Shown one piece after another: positions 34,941 to 45,229 of a DNA stretch of 64,000 bases. Below the pieces are notes generated by a model, which had not been told where the DNA came from, ran no database searches, and was given only the letters and a program-made list of their open reading frames with translations. Source of the stretch: Moniliella sp. 'wahieum'. Taxonomy: Eukaryota; Basidiomycota; Moniliellomycetes; Moniliellales; Moniliellaceae. The stretch's first letter is position 1, and every line of letters begins with the position of its first letter. Both the position numbers and the translations under genes were made by a program. The stretch spans positions 496,001 to 560,000 of the forward strand of contig RSEE01000012.1 of the NCBI GenBank assembly GCA_003971905.1, written 5' to 3'.

Positions 34941-37581
34941 AGCCGAGGCGGCCGCACCCGCGGAAAGGCTGTGTATGCGCCGGCTTGGGGGTAGTAACGT
35001 GTCTGAAGCCTCCGGAGCTTAGGGACGGGTAGATGCTGTGGAGGACAAAGACTGCCAGGGCTGAAGCTGGGCGGGGGCGGCTGTGGGCGTAGCTGTGAAA
35101 GGAACCCACGCGATACGCTGTGGTAGAGCGAATCGACGCCGCTGAAGGAAGGCTCGCGTGACTGGGCGGATGGAAAGCTGGAGGACGAGGTTGGATGATG
35201 AAGATGAGGCAGCTAAGTGGAGACGAGAGGTTGCCTGTATTACTCAATCAATTGGTTGCAAACGGTCAGGAGATGGACAAGAAAGGCGGGAAGGAACGAG
35301 AATGGAAGGTGGAATAAATGATTCCCACTGACCGAGGATGCTGACTGTTAGTTGACCCCTTTTTGGTAACCTCCTTCTGTCTAAGCCCCATCGCACTGGG
35401 ATAGATGTTGACAGAGCGAAGCAGACGAAGCTGCTATAGAGTGCGACTTGGGAGCACTCGCGATCCTATGGATCACCTGCAAAGCAGCCTTCAGACAAGG
35501 CGTGAAGGCAAAGCTCAAGCAACATCTGAATTGAAGGGAAGGAGACAGGAGGGAGAGAAGGGAGATGAAGCGAGCAGGGCGCGCGCGCCCTGCAAGCGGA
35601 ACTCTTCCGCCCGGTTAAGTGAGCGTCGCCGATCCACCGAGGGCCGTGCAGGGGAACCCCAGTACTACCCTCCAACAGAAGCAAGCGAAGACTGCGAAGG
35701 CACTAAGAATGTCATCCGATAGCACTTCCTCGTAGCCCATGTGTGGTGTTGAGGCGAGTGGCTGGGCTGCACGTGCTATTAGGTCAGAACTTGGCATCGA
35801 GCTCTCTGTTTTATTAAAAGGGGGATTTGCGAAAAGCGCCGTACGGCCCCTCATGAGGAGACCTGAGGTCTGCATGAGGTATAAAGAAACGCTGCCCATA
35901 TACCAGGCTCGCTCATCAAACGTGCCCCGCTAATTCATGTGGCCCATTCGAGAGCTCAGAGGCGTTGCCAGCAGAGTATGATTATTAGGTTTCAGGATCC
36001 ATCTGCCAGTGGCTCAACATATATGTACCCCTCCACGCTTCCAGCAACCCTCCGCCGGTCAAGGCGAATGAACGTGGTAATAGTCTTGTCATGGGAGGAT
36101 CCCCGAGGGGGGACCCGTCTTTGTTGTTTAGGGGTACAAACCCTTGGACAGCCAATCGAAGCCACGTGTCACGGGCGGGCCCCGCCAGGGGAGCTCACCC
36201 AGGTTTGTGGGGTACAATGCCTTAAGACGGACGGACGACTCACAGTAGTGTCGGATTTGGGCTAGTTGGTAGATCTGAGCGGAGCGAGAGAGGGAGAGAG
36301 AGGCATTTGAGCGGGAAGCGGAGGCGGATGAGGTTGGTTGTGGCAAGCAACTGGTAAGGAATATGAACAGGATCGTCAATGAGGGCGACAGCTAGGGAAC
36401 CTTAGACAGGGCTGCTTATATACAGAGAAGCAATAAGGCCTCAAGCCTCACGAGAGGTGTAATAGGAATGCGGGAACTTTCTAGACATGTATAACAACTT
36501 ACACACAGCCCCGTACTCTCCAAAGCGCTGACGCGGTGCAGTCCAGCAGGTAAAGGGCTCTCCCAAAAGACTGGGTGCGACGGGCACAAAGCATCGTATA
36601 AAGATGATCCCATGCACCATAGCGGTCCGTGGAGGATATCTGCACCACTGATAAGTTGTCCGCTGAGACTCTCTTTCGCTAGTCTAATGGGACTGACGTG
36701 TGTTTGAAAGATATGTCTACTACACTCGGTGCTCTGCCTCCCGGGATAATTGGAGCGCCCCGGAGCACGTATATACAAAGCAGGGCGGAGGCGAAGGCGC
36801 TGGAAGCCAACAGACAGGGTGAAATTCACCAGTATCAGGACGTAATGATAGTGTGTGATCGTCTATGTGCAAATAAGGTCAGGCCGCAGGTATATATACA
36901 GCTCTCTCTATTACACAGGCGCGTCAGAATCAACAAAAGATCGAGGTACAGACGCGGCACACTTTGCAGAAGTATGAGCCCCAGCCGTTTTCAGTGAAGG
37001 GCCATGAGTCCTGATGGCCCTTGAGGGTATGCAATGCTACTAGTGGTTTCGGTTGTGATCAAATCCGACTAAGGGAATCTACTACAGAGGGAGGACAGAA
37101 AGGAGAGACAACAGTTGACACCTCGACCTGCGGAGGGGCAGACTGAGGGGACCTGTTTGCTAAACGCACGAGCCACATCCTTATGTAACTCAACACTCTA
37201 ACGACGTCATTTTCATCCGTCCTCTTCCCCAATTTCAAGCTCACAGGAACGTTGCTACCACAAAGTGGCACTATGATCCGTCCCCCCTTCTTCCACAAGC
37301 GTAAAGGCTTCAAAAACGCTTCCTCAGCGCCGTTGTGTTCTGCTGTACACTACGTTAATGACGGGACAGTGACAAATGGTTGTTCTAAACAAGGCGAGCT
37401 CAGTCTCGCCCTGGTTTTCCAGCTTTTGTATCCCGTGAGGAAAGGATCTTTTGGCCATATCCTCAACTTTGAGCCCCCCCCCCAAATGTCACGGAGATGA
37501 GCAAAATAAAAATTGAGAGGATCTTGTTGCCCGTCAGTCTATAAGAGTTGTTGGGTGCGTCGAGGATCATCCATCGGCGGT
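34941..37581. other. gene-poor repeat-rich region
   Basis: No recognisable protein. One plus-strand frame (35405-35722) is rich in Arg/Glu/Ser and unassigned. The stretch is more AT-rich than the genes. It holds one copy of a dispersed repeat (36091-36290). Nothing else could be supported. Confidence 0.45.
36091..36290 (+). repeat. dispersed repeat, copy 1 (partner at 48620-48770)
   Basis: Shared words in the same order: CATGGGRGG, GGGACCC, GGGTACAAACCCTT (GGATACAAACCCTTTT in the partner), GGACAGCCAATCGAAGCCACG against GGGGCCAATTGGAGCCACG, and later GAGCGGAGCGAGAG against GAGCGGAGTGTATAG. The match is diverged. The type is unknown; no coding capacity was seen. Confidence 0.5.
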
Positions 37582-37718
37582 CTAACCCTAAGGATGGAGG
37601 ATGGAGGATGGAGGATGGAGGATGGAGGATGGAGGATGGAGGATGGAGGATGGAGGATGGAGGATGGAGGATGGAGGATGGAGGATGGAGGATGGAGGAT
37701 GGAGGGAGGATGGAGGAT
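37582..37718. repeat. GGAGGAT minisatellite
   Basis: About 17 near-perfect copies of the 7-mer GGAGGAT run from about 37592, with one imperfect unit (GGAGGGAGGAT) near the right end. Because 7 is not a multiple of 3, all frames stay open and read Met-Glu-Asp-Gly-Gly-Trp-Arg; this is not a gene. Immediately left is CTAACCCTAAGG, one and a half telomere-type units, possibly by chance. Confidence 0.95.
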
Positions 37719-37794
37719 GCAGGATCGGTGGATGTAGACTCTGTATCTGTCGCATTGAAACGTGGGGACTAATCGGCTAATCGATCGCTAATCA

Positions 37795-38010
37795 TTAAAA
37801 GCGTCAAGTGATTAATGATGATCGATCGAATGGATCGCCGCGCTCTGCTCTGCAGCGCTGCAGCGCCAATGCCCCCGGGTACCCTGGAGTACCAAGCAAA
37901 GCTTAACCATGGATGATCGATGACGCACACCGTGGCAAGTGAAGCACGAGGGCGCTGTTGCACCGCAGCTGGCCGGTGGGGGGTCACGCCTCACGCGTCA
38001 CACCTTCACC
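37795..38010. repeat. palindromic island upstream of the DUF3605 gene
   Basis: TTAATGATGATCGATCGAAT, CTCTGCAGCGCTGCAGCGCC, CATGGATGATCGATGACG and GCCTCACGCGTCACACC occur in the 290 bases before the start codon at 38087. Confidence 0.6.
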
Positions 38011-38086
38011 TTCTCCGATCCGACCACACTACCTCGCCGCAGCTCACCAAGCCGTCGCTCCCACCATCCCCTCGCCTTCCCACAGC

Positions 38087-39160
38087 ATGGCTACTGCCTC
38101 CGCCCCCCCCAGTGCTGCGCCCACCCTCCAGAACAATGCGCCGGTCGATCTCTGGGCTCTCATGGCGCCCGGCTATGTCCAGCGCGACGATGAGCCCCGC
38201 ATGACCTGGGCGCGCATCTTTGAACTCATCACCACCGGCAGCTTGGGCAACTTGGACCGGCAAGACTCGTGCCAGAACGAGTACGACGAGTGGGCGCGCT
38301 GGGTGCGCTCCCACGGCGTGTCTCTCGAACAGCTGCTCCGTCTTCGTCTCGGCTGGCCCGCCGAGGAGCTTCCGGCTCCCACTTCTGCCGATGGTTGCCT
38401 CCAGGTCCCTGCCCGTGATGCGCCCAATGTTCTGCCTGGAACGCCCCCCGAGTTCCCTCCGCCTAGCGCCGTCGCTGCCGATGCGTCTTTGGCTGGTGTC
38501 GCTACCCCGCCCGCCAAACCCCCTTTCTTGGTTCACACAGCTTCCGGCATCACAACCAAAATCGTTCCCAACGACTGGCCTTACGCTGTGCCCGACAATG
38601 CCCAGCACTGGGTCGTTTGGGCAGATGTTCCCATTGTGCACCCCGCCCTCTTTGCTGAGGCGCCCATTGATCCCGAGAACGAAGTGCCTTATCCTCCGAC
38701 CCCTGAGGTTGCTAATGTGCTGAGCCGCGACCGTGCAACGCCTATGCTGCCGTTGGCAGCGATGGCGTTCGTGGCCAGTGTGGGTGGGATCACCCGGCCA
38801 GTGACACCCCCATGATCGACCTTCAAGTAGTTGGGATGGCTACCTTGACCTATGCCCGCTCGGTCATCAATGCTTCGCCTGAACACTCGTCCCATTCTGA
38901 CCAGGAGAAAGAACAAGCTGCCCGTTCTCTAGCTAGCCAGCTGCAAGCCTGGGCGGGGCGGCACATCGAGGCCATGGTGCTGGCTAAGTTCCCTCCTGAG
39001 AAGTACCAGTCTGTTTGGTTTCTGCAACCCACCGCATTTGCGCACGGTGCCCGGACTAAGCCACTTCCAGTACGTCTCTTTTGCTTTCTCCCTGTTTGAC
39101 GATATGACGCTGACCGGGGGTCTGATTAGCGTGATTGCGGCTGCTCGGCCCAGTCCTTGA
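38087..39160 (+). CDS. GIG1/DUF3605 family protein
   Basis: The ATG at 38087 gives MATASAPPSAAPTLQNNAPV. DUF3605 landmarks follow: MTWARIFELITTGSLGNLDR, YDEWARWVRSHGVSLEQLL, RLGW, then KIVPNDWPYAVPDNAQHWVV and WADVPIVHP, a long helix (ASQLQAWAGRHIEAM), YQSVWFLQP, and the closing HFHVIAAARPSP. The final HFHV motif is built across an intron at 39070-39129 (60 nt; GTACGT, CTGAC at 39110, TTAG), leaving a last coding exon of 31 bases. The family is named for the Candida N-acetylglucosamine-induced protein GIG1; its biochemical role is unknown. A Pro/Ala-rich insert separates the two halves. Frame slips occur near 38815 and 39045. Confidence 0.8.
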
Positions 39161-39708
39161 ACTATTGAGCGCTAGGGGCTGACCCTGGCTGACCCCACTT
39201 TGCTCTTGCTTGCTCTTGGACTCTTTCGGCTACACGCTCCTTTTTTGGCCCCACCCAGCTCTCCCTACTTACTTTACTCATTTGGCACCCTTTCTTCCTC
39301 GTTCTGCACTTTGGTCCTTGTCTCTGCTCGCCTTGCTGTCCCCTCAATCCCTGCCATCACATTCCCTTCCTGCAATCTACAGTCATGCAAGTCATGCGAC
39401 TCTTGGTGTCTGCCCAATCTCTACTTCAATAAAAAATGAGAAATACTGCTACTCCTTTTGCGTGCAACCTTCACGTACGTATCGAGCCAGGCCTGCCAGT
39501 CCCGCCAGTCAGCCCCGCCAGCCAGCCCCGCCAGCCAGCGTATCGGTGATAAGTTTTTGCCTCTCCAGGGCAGAACGGTGGAACGGTGGTTACGGTGGTT
39601 CCGGTGGCTACGGTGGTGAGCAGGCTGCGGCGAAGCCCTAGCAGAGCGGGCCGTAGGCCCGGTGGTCCCCTCGTTTCATGATAACACCCTCGTTTGCTGT
39701 TCTCGACT
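39161..39708. other. spacer between convergent genes, with GC tandem repeat
   Basis: A pyrimidine-rich stretch is followed by an AATAAAAAATGAG polyadenylation-like signal near 39428. A CCAGCCCCGCCAG-type tandem repeat runs at 39489-39542, and then a dispersed repeat copy. No gene is seen. Confidence 0.6.
39563..39674. repeat. dispersed repeat, copy 2 (partner at 2533-2647)
   Basis: Same order of words as the 2.5-kb copy: TCTCCAG, an ACGGTGGTTACGGTGG-rich middle and the identical 24-base end at 39651-39674. Same orientation as the other copy. Confidence 0.6.
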
Positions 39709-41382
39709 TTATTCATCGTCCTCCAATGCGCGCGCATCGTCCTCGTCAGCATCCGGACGATGAAGCATCTGGGAGGCCAGTTCAAATGCCATGCTATCCT
39801 CCTCAAGCGTAGCCGGCTCAGGTTCAGGGGATTGAGAACCTTCGGGACGCATGCTCCTACGGGATCGTATCTCTGGCGCAGGAGTGGAGCCTGCCTGGCC
39901 GGGCGTAGATGAAGGAGAATGAGACAGACGGCTGTACCGGGACCGAGTTGGGCCAGTCATTGGTGCCGGCATCAGGACACTGGCTTGGCGACCTGGCTCC
40001 AAGCCCACTGGGATGACGCTTCCGCCGCGAGGAAAGAGGGAGAGGGAGCGTTCCCGCTCTGGCGCCAGCGTCCAGTCGCGTAATGCGGGGGTCGGAGTGC
40101 GTGCCCATCCCATCTCGGACGGTACCTGGCTGCCACCGCGGAACAAGGGCAGCCGCACCGACTCGCTCCTTCGGGCAAGAGAGGCAGCGATGGAGGCTTG
40201 CCGCACCCTCTCTTTCTCTTCGGCCTGCATGCGGAACCGGTTGCGCTCCTCGGCGTGTAGGGTGTGGCGCTCAGCTCTCTGCCTGTCTCGGCACGGCCCG
40301 CTGCGTCCCATGCTTGCTCCAACCTACGCTTCTTACTCGCCGGAACGGCCGATTGAGACCGGGTGCGAGCATCGGGCGGGCGAGATACCAGCCGATCCCG
40401 ATCCGCCTCCGGGTGGAGAAACTCATCGGCAAACAGATGGGGAGCCCGCTCGATGGAACTTCGCGTGGGCTCCACCACCACCACCAGCATCTTGCCAAAG
40501 ATCCCAAACCCACTGTACTTGACTCGCACCGCCGGCTTGATATCATCTCCTTCCTCCGCCACAGGCCCGGCAGGACCAAGACCTGCCGGAAGGGGCGCAG
40601 GGCCCGGCCCTTCTTCCGCGGCAGGGTCGTCGGTCAGATCAAACCCGGCATCCGGGTGGACATGATTGATCCCGACAAACATTGGCTCGTCGTCCTCTCT
40701 TCTCCTTAATTCGGAAGCGAGGCGCTGGACGCACACCCGCTTCCTTTGGATGGGGTGGGGGGAGCGTGTATCCTGCGCTTCAGCCTCCCGCAGCGCTTCC
40801 ATCTCATCATCTTCGTCCGCTTCCCCGCCTGTTTGTACTGGGTCCTGTGGGCCAAGGGGCATGGGAGGAGGCGATTCGGGAGTGGGGGCGTCTTGCGCAG
40901 GTGGGCGACGGGTAGGCTGGTACAGGACGTAATCCTTGAGCAGCACCGCGTGGCGCGAGGTAACCTTGCGGAAAAAATAGGCTACCTTAAAGTCCTCCGT
41001 GTGCTCTTGGTCCACCTTGGATGCTTTGGACGAGCTGGAGGCGAGGCCTTCGCGTTCCGAGGCCACTTCGGCATGCAGCTTGGGCATGATCCTGGTCGTG
41101 GGTCAGTCGTGCCATGCCAGCGGCAACAGAGAGGGGCGGAAAAGAAACGCACTTGGGACGGAGGAGATCCATGACAAGGGGAAGCACATTGGCACCCTCT
41201 TCGTTCATCCAGTCCAGGTGGCGCGGGTCGAGATAGAGCAGCATCTGGATCACGGTGCGGGGCGACGCACGAAGATAGTAGAGGTTGCGCTGCCCAAAAA
41301 CCAGGCCCGAAGGAATCTGGGCCGGGTCCAACCTGCCCACGTTTGCCCCGGCAATCTGGGTGGCAGCGATGGCATAGTCCAT
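39709..41382 (-). CDS. Unidentified, probably nuclear, conserved protein
   Basis: The ATG at 41382 gives MDYAIAATQIAGANVGRLDP. The first exon continues RASPRTVIQMLLYLDPRHLD and ends at a clear 61-nt intron (41092-41152; GTGCGT, CTGAC, ACCAG), which joins VMDLLRPK to IMPKLHAEVASERE in frame. Then come EDFKVAYFFRKVTSRHAVLL, KDYVLYQPT, an acidic stretch (EADEDDEMEALREAEAQ), VRVKYSGFGIFGKMLVVVVE, a basic SKKRRLEQ possible nuclear signal, an Arg/Glu coiled region (RFRMQAEEKERVRQASIAA) and a Ser/Pro-rich end, stop at 39709. One or two frame slips are near 40310. The ordered blocks look conserved, but I do not recognise the family. An acidic-basic domain mix suggests a chromatin or transcription factor; that is a guess. 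Confidence 0.65.
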
Positions 41383-41474
41383 GCGGCCTACTTGCCTGCG
41401 CAAAGGGGGGCTGGCAGTACTACTGGTGGGGCAGCTGTCTGTCTGGTGCACTGTTCCAGCTGGGGATAACTAAA

Positions 41475-41615
41475 GTGCCCTCGCCAAGCTTGAAGCTTGA
41501 AGCTTGATTCCGCCAATCCAACCCTACCACAGTTCTGAGGCCGCGATGAGATCACAGAGATGCCTCCGCTGTCACATGTGATGTTGATTGTCACACGTCA
41601 CATGTCACGGCCCTC
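41475..41615. repeat. palindromic island upstream of the unidentified nuclear gene
   Basis: GCCAAGCTTGAAGCTTGAAG (41483-41502) is followed by TGTCACATGTGATG and TGTCACACGTCACATGTCAC (41570-41611). It lies about 100-230 bases upstream of the start codon at 41382. Confidence 0.65.
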
Positions 41616-41699
41616 CTAGCTAACTTAATCAGGTAACTCTTCTCTGCGCCGGTCCTGTTCCCTTCCCTCTACCAGTACATCTTTTGCTTCCCTTTTTGG

Positions 41700-41995
41700 T
41701 ACTTGGCTCTCTCAGATCTCACCGGGCATTTTCACTGGTTCCCAACGGAGAGCCTGATCAGTACCACCAGACCAACCTCATGCCCACCCCGGCCAAGACA
41801 CGCCTGCCCAGCAATTTGGGGGCCACACGCCCATGGGCGCCTTTACCCCCTGCCGTATAGCCAAGGGTGCGATCCCCTCTCTATCGGACGCCGCCTCCTT
41901 CGAGCATATTGTCAGTAAGTTGGCTACGTTCCAGGCGGACCGGGCTCGTGCCGCCGCGCCCCGGTGTGAGGGCCAGATTCCCTACTCGGTTTGAT
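41700..41995 (+). other. coding-like fragment, possible element remnant
   Basis: A plus-strand open stretch reads AKGAIPSLSDAASFEHIVSK and LATFQADRARAAAPRCEGQ. It has no flanking gene structure and no match I can name. The position and style suggest the edge of an old retroelement, but this is weak. Nothing else is seen in this gap. Confidence 0.25.
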
Positions 41996-42303
41996 ACTCT
42001 CTGTGCTTTTGATGATGCCAAACAGGATAGAGACAGCTATAAACTCTGCCCTGACCAAGTCCAATGAAACGAAGATATAGGCAGCTCCGCATGTGAAGGG
42101 ACGAAAAGCGAACGAGACACTAACGATGCAGAGATTGAGATTGCAGGATGAGCAAGAACATTAGAGAGAAACCTCGAGTTGTTCAGGCAAGACAAAAGGA
42201 GACGAGGGCATGGGGTGGGGGGGCAGGAAGACCCGGAGGCCAACCAGGGGGACACGCGAGGGTATAGGCCAGCCTCTCCTTTCGTGTGTGAAGAGCAAAG
42301 AGT

Positions 42304-43258
42304 TTAGTGCCACTTGTCGGGAACGTGGCCGGCCAGGTCGACAGCCGTGGCAATGTCCTTGGCAACATAGGTAGGCGTAATGGGCCGGTCGGGGCGGTCG
42401 AGCATGTCCTTGGAGGTAATGCCGGAAAGCACGAGACATTGGGCAAAGCCAGCACGCTGACCAAAGGGAATGTCCGTGTCAAGACGGTCGCCAAAGAAGA
42501 TGGCACGCTTCGGGTCGACGTTGGGCCCGCACAACACAGTCCAGAATGGGCTGGTGGGGCTTGCCAATCACGATGGGGTGGCGGGCCGGTCGAGTTGATG
42601 ATGGGCGCAACGGTCGCACCAGCCTCGGGCCATGGTCCACCAATGGCAGGAGTAGTGGTGTCCTCATTGGTGAGGATAAAGTGCACTTCGGGGTCCATCA
42701 CGTACTTGGCCGCTTTGGCCGTCTTGGCATAGTTCTGGTCAATGTCAAAGCCGACAATCACGGCACCCACCTTGGGGTCAATGACGCCAGGGGCAGCAAG
42801 GGCCTCAAAGGGGTGGTCCGAAGGCAGACCGGCGAGCGGTGGTGGGGGTCTTGGGTACCGCCAATGTGCTCCACGCCCTCGAGGTCGAGCTCGTGTTCAA
42901 TGCCCTCCATGCCGAGCACATACACCTTGTTGCGCTCCTGCTCCTTAATCTTGAGCACTTGGGACACGTAGACCGCAGCAGCGTAGGCGGACGAAATCAT
43001 CTCGTCCTCATGCACCTCGATGCCGAGCTTGGCAAACTTCTTGAGGTACGTGGCGCGGGAGACGGAGGCATTGTTGGTGACAAAGAGCACCTTCTTGCCC
43101 TGAGAGCGCAGGTAGGCCAGAGCATCAGCACTGCCAGTGATGGGGGTGTCGATGCGGTAGAGGACACCGTCGCAGTCAAAGACGAAGGTGTCGTACTTGG
43201 CCAGCAGCTCGGAGGAGAAGCCGTCCTTGGAGAGGTGGAGAGTGTGGTAGGCGTCCAT
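42304..43258 (-). CDS. PHO13: 4-nitrophenylphosphatase/phosphoglycolate phosphatase type HAD enzyme
   Basis: The ATG at 43258 gives MDAYHTLHLSKDGFSSELLA. HAD motif I is FDCDGVLYRI (DxDG nucleophile), motif II FVTNNASVSR, and motif IV FFGDRLDTDIPFG; the cap region has VGAVIVGFDIDQNYAKTAKA. The end is DIATAVDLAGHVPDKWH. At about 315 residues it matches yeast Pho13, which removes toxic side products of glycolysis and the pentose-phosphate path (2-phosphoglycolate, 4-phosphoerythronate and similar) in the cytosol. There are no introns; about three frame slips (near 42845, 42590 and 42540). A large palindromic island lies upstream. Confidence 0.9.
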
Positions 43259-43379
43259 GATGCAGAGGAAAGCAAGCGGCGGCGCGGGTGGGGGTGGGTG
43301 GAGAAGAAGGAGGAGGGGAGGGGCGGGGGGGGGCTGGTTTATATAGGTAGCGAGGAGCAGAGGGTACGGCATGGCAGGG

Positions 43380-44595
43380 CTGCTGCTGGGCCTTGTATAA
43401 CCACAGCCTCCTGCGTCGCTGTGCCACCCTCTGCCCGCGACGAGACGCGGGTTGATAATCTGAGGTTGTGATGTCATCGATGCACCTGCAGATTGATCAT
43501 CGGTCATCGCGCCCATCCGTCCAATCAGACAGGGCATCGTAGCTGCAGGTAAAACCGACGCGGAAACCGGTGAGCTTCCAATTAGACGCGTAGGTCGCGG
43601 TGTCGAAATTGAAATTGCATCAGCCCCCTGCTTTCACCAATCCGGCTTCCACGCAGCGGCTGGCATCGCGCGGCGAGTGCATACGCAGCCCACGGGGGCA
43701 GTGTGTGTGGCTGGGGGCTCGTGCTGCGGGCGTGGTTGCCCCGAGAGCCGAGCTGGCCGAACGTCCAGCGGCCGAGTTGGCGTGCCATGGGGCACAATTT
43801 TAGTTTGAAATTTGATTCCCGAGCCCCAGCGACACGCGTGGCGTCACGCGTGCATGGGTCTTATCCACATCTCGACGGTTGACTAGTGCTTAGTGATTTA
43901 TGTCCTTTGATTAATTTGAGCTTTCCACCACAGCCGCCGGGTGGGAACGCATCATGCATCGCCTGTACTCATCGATCCTCTACATCGCTCTGGAGTGGGG
44001 CCAGCGAGCGTCATGCATCACATGTATCATGCGTCACGTGTCACGTGCCCCTGTCACTAGTGAAACGGTGGCCGCAAACCGGGACCCAGCGCAGCACCAT
44101 CGTGCCCGTCCGGCCCATCGTCCGGCTGCCCCCGTGCCCATCGCGGCCACCAGCGGGTGGGCCACCCAGGAAAAACACTGTTTGCGAACACACCCATCGC
44201 CGCCTACCAGCCCTGCCCCATCATGTGCATCATGCATGCATGCTATTGCCAGCCGCTTGCATTGGGTCAGTATAAGCAAGGACTCAGCGCGTACTCAGCA
44301 AAAGCTTTCTCTTACAGCTCGACCGCGGCTTTCACCATCTGGAGGAGCTTCAATTAAAGCCTGAAGCTTGAGGCTCGAGGAGCTTAACGCGTAACGCGTG
44401 ACGCGTGATGCGCGTTTCAACACGACTGGGTCCGCCAACCGGTAACTCCAAAGAGCGCAGTATCTGGGCCCTACCAGGCCCCACCACAGCGGTCACTCTA
44501 ACCCTAGCTGTGAATGGCCACTCTACCCACACCCACTCATAGCGTGTGACATGTGACATGTGACATATGACAGTCACATGCGACACGTGGCCGAT
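43380..44595. repeat. palindromic island upstream of PHO13
   Basis: GTCATGCATCACATGTATCATG and GCGTCACGTGTCACGTGCC (44008-44048), CATCATGTGCATCATGCATGC (44220-44240), TAACGCGTAACGCGTGACGC (44386-44405) and GTGTGACATGTGACATGTGA (44545-44564) are the strongest words. It also has GATCATCGGTCATCG near 43495. No gene was recognised in this 1.2 kb or in the next 600 bases (44596-45229). Confidence 0.65.
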
Positions 44596-45229
44596 GCGTT
44601 GATCTGTTGATCATGTTGATTGCAAGTGGCATAGCAGCGTACAGCCTGGTATTCGCCATGGCACCCATCCTGCATCCTGCCCATCCCTGTTTTCCTCTCT
44701 GGGCGCGCAATCCCGGTAAGATCTGAGATACAGAAGCGAATTATGTGCTGGGGTTCCACTACAGGAACGCCTTGACACGATTGTAGAGCCAAAATGCCAT
44801 TCCAACAGCTCTTTTTAGCCAAAGCAGAAAGTCGTGGCCAAACGAAAGTGGCCTGGGTCGTAGGGAAAAAAAAAAGCCAGTCCGCGAGTAGAATCCACAA
44901 GGGTGGGCAGGCGTCGGCGGCCGTTCCAGGAGGCCTGAGCGCAGCCCGGCCTCAAGCCCTGAAACCAGACGCCTCACAATACATAAATCGTAAGCACACA
45001 GTAGAGCCATCTGCATCATCGAGACGATCACTTTATCACAGTGTAAAAATGCGGCACAGAGGAGACAGCCACTGCGAACCAACCACCAATAAAACGAGAC
45101 TGCGCTCCCAACCGATGCAAGAGAAGAACGCATATCTCCATTTGAGAGAGGCAAAAGGAAAGGGACCCACAGGCGGGGGGACACCACGGTCCCAAACGCC
45201 CTTGTCCCGCCATGATGCTGAGCTTGGCA

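Noticed and set aside
37513-37772. Open frames of repeated Met-Glu-Asp-Gly-Gly-Trp-Arg
   Set aside because: They are forced by the 7-base minisatellite and occur in more than one frame; there is no gene context.
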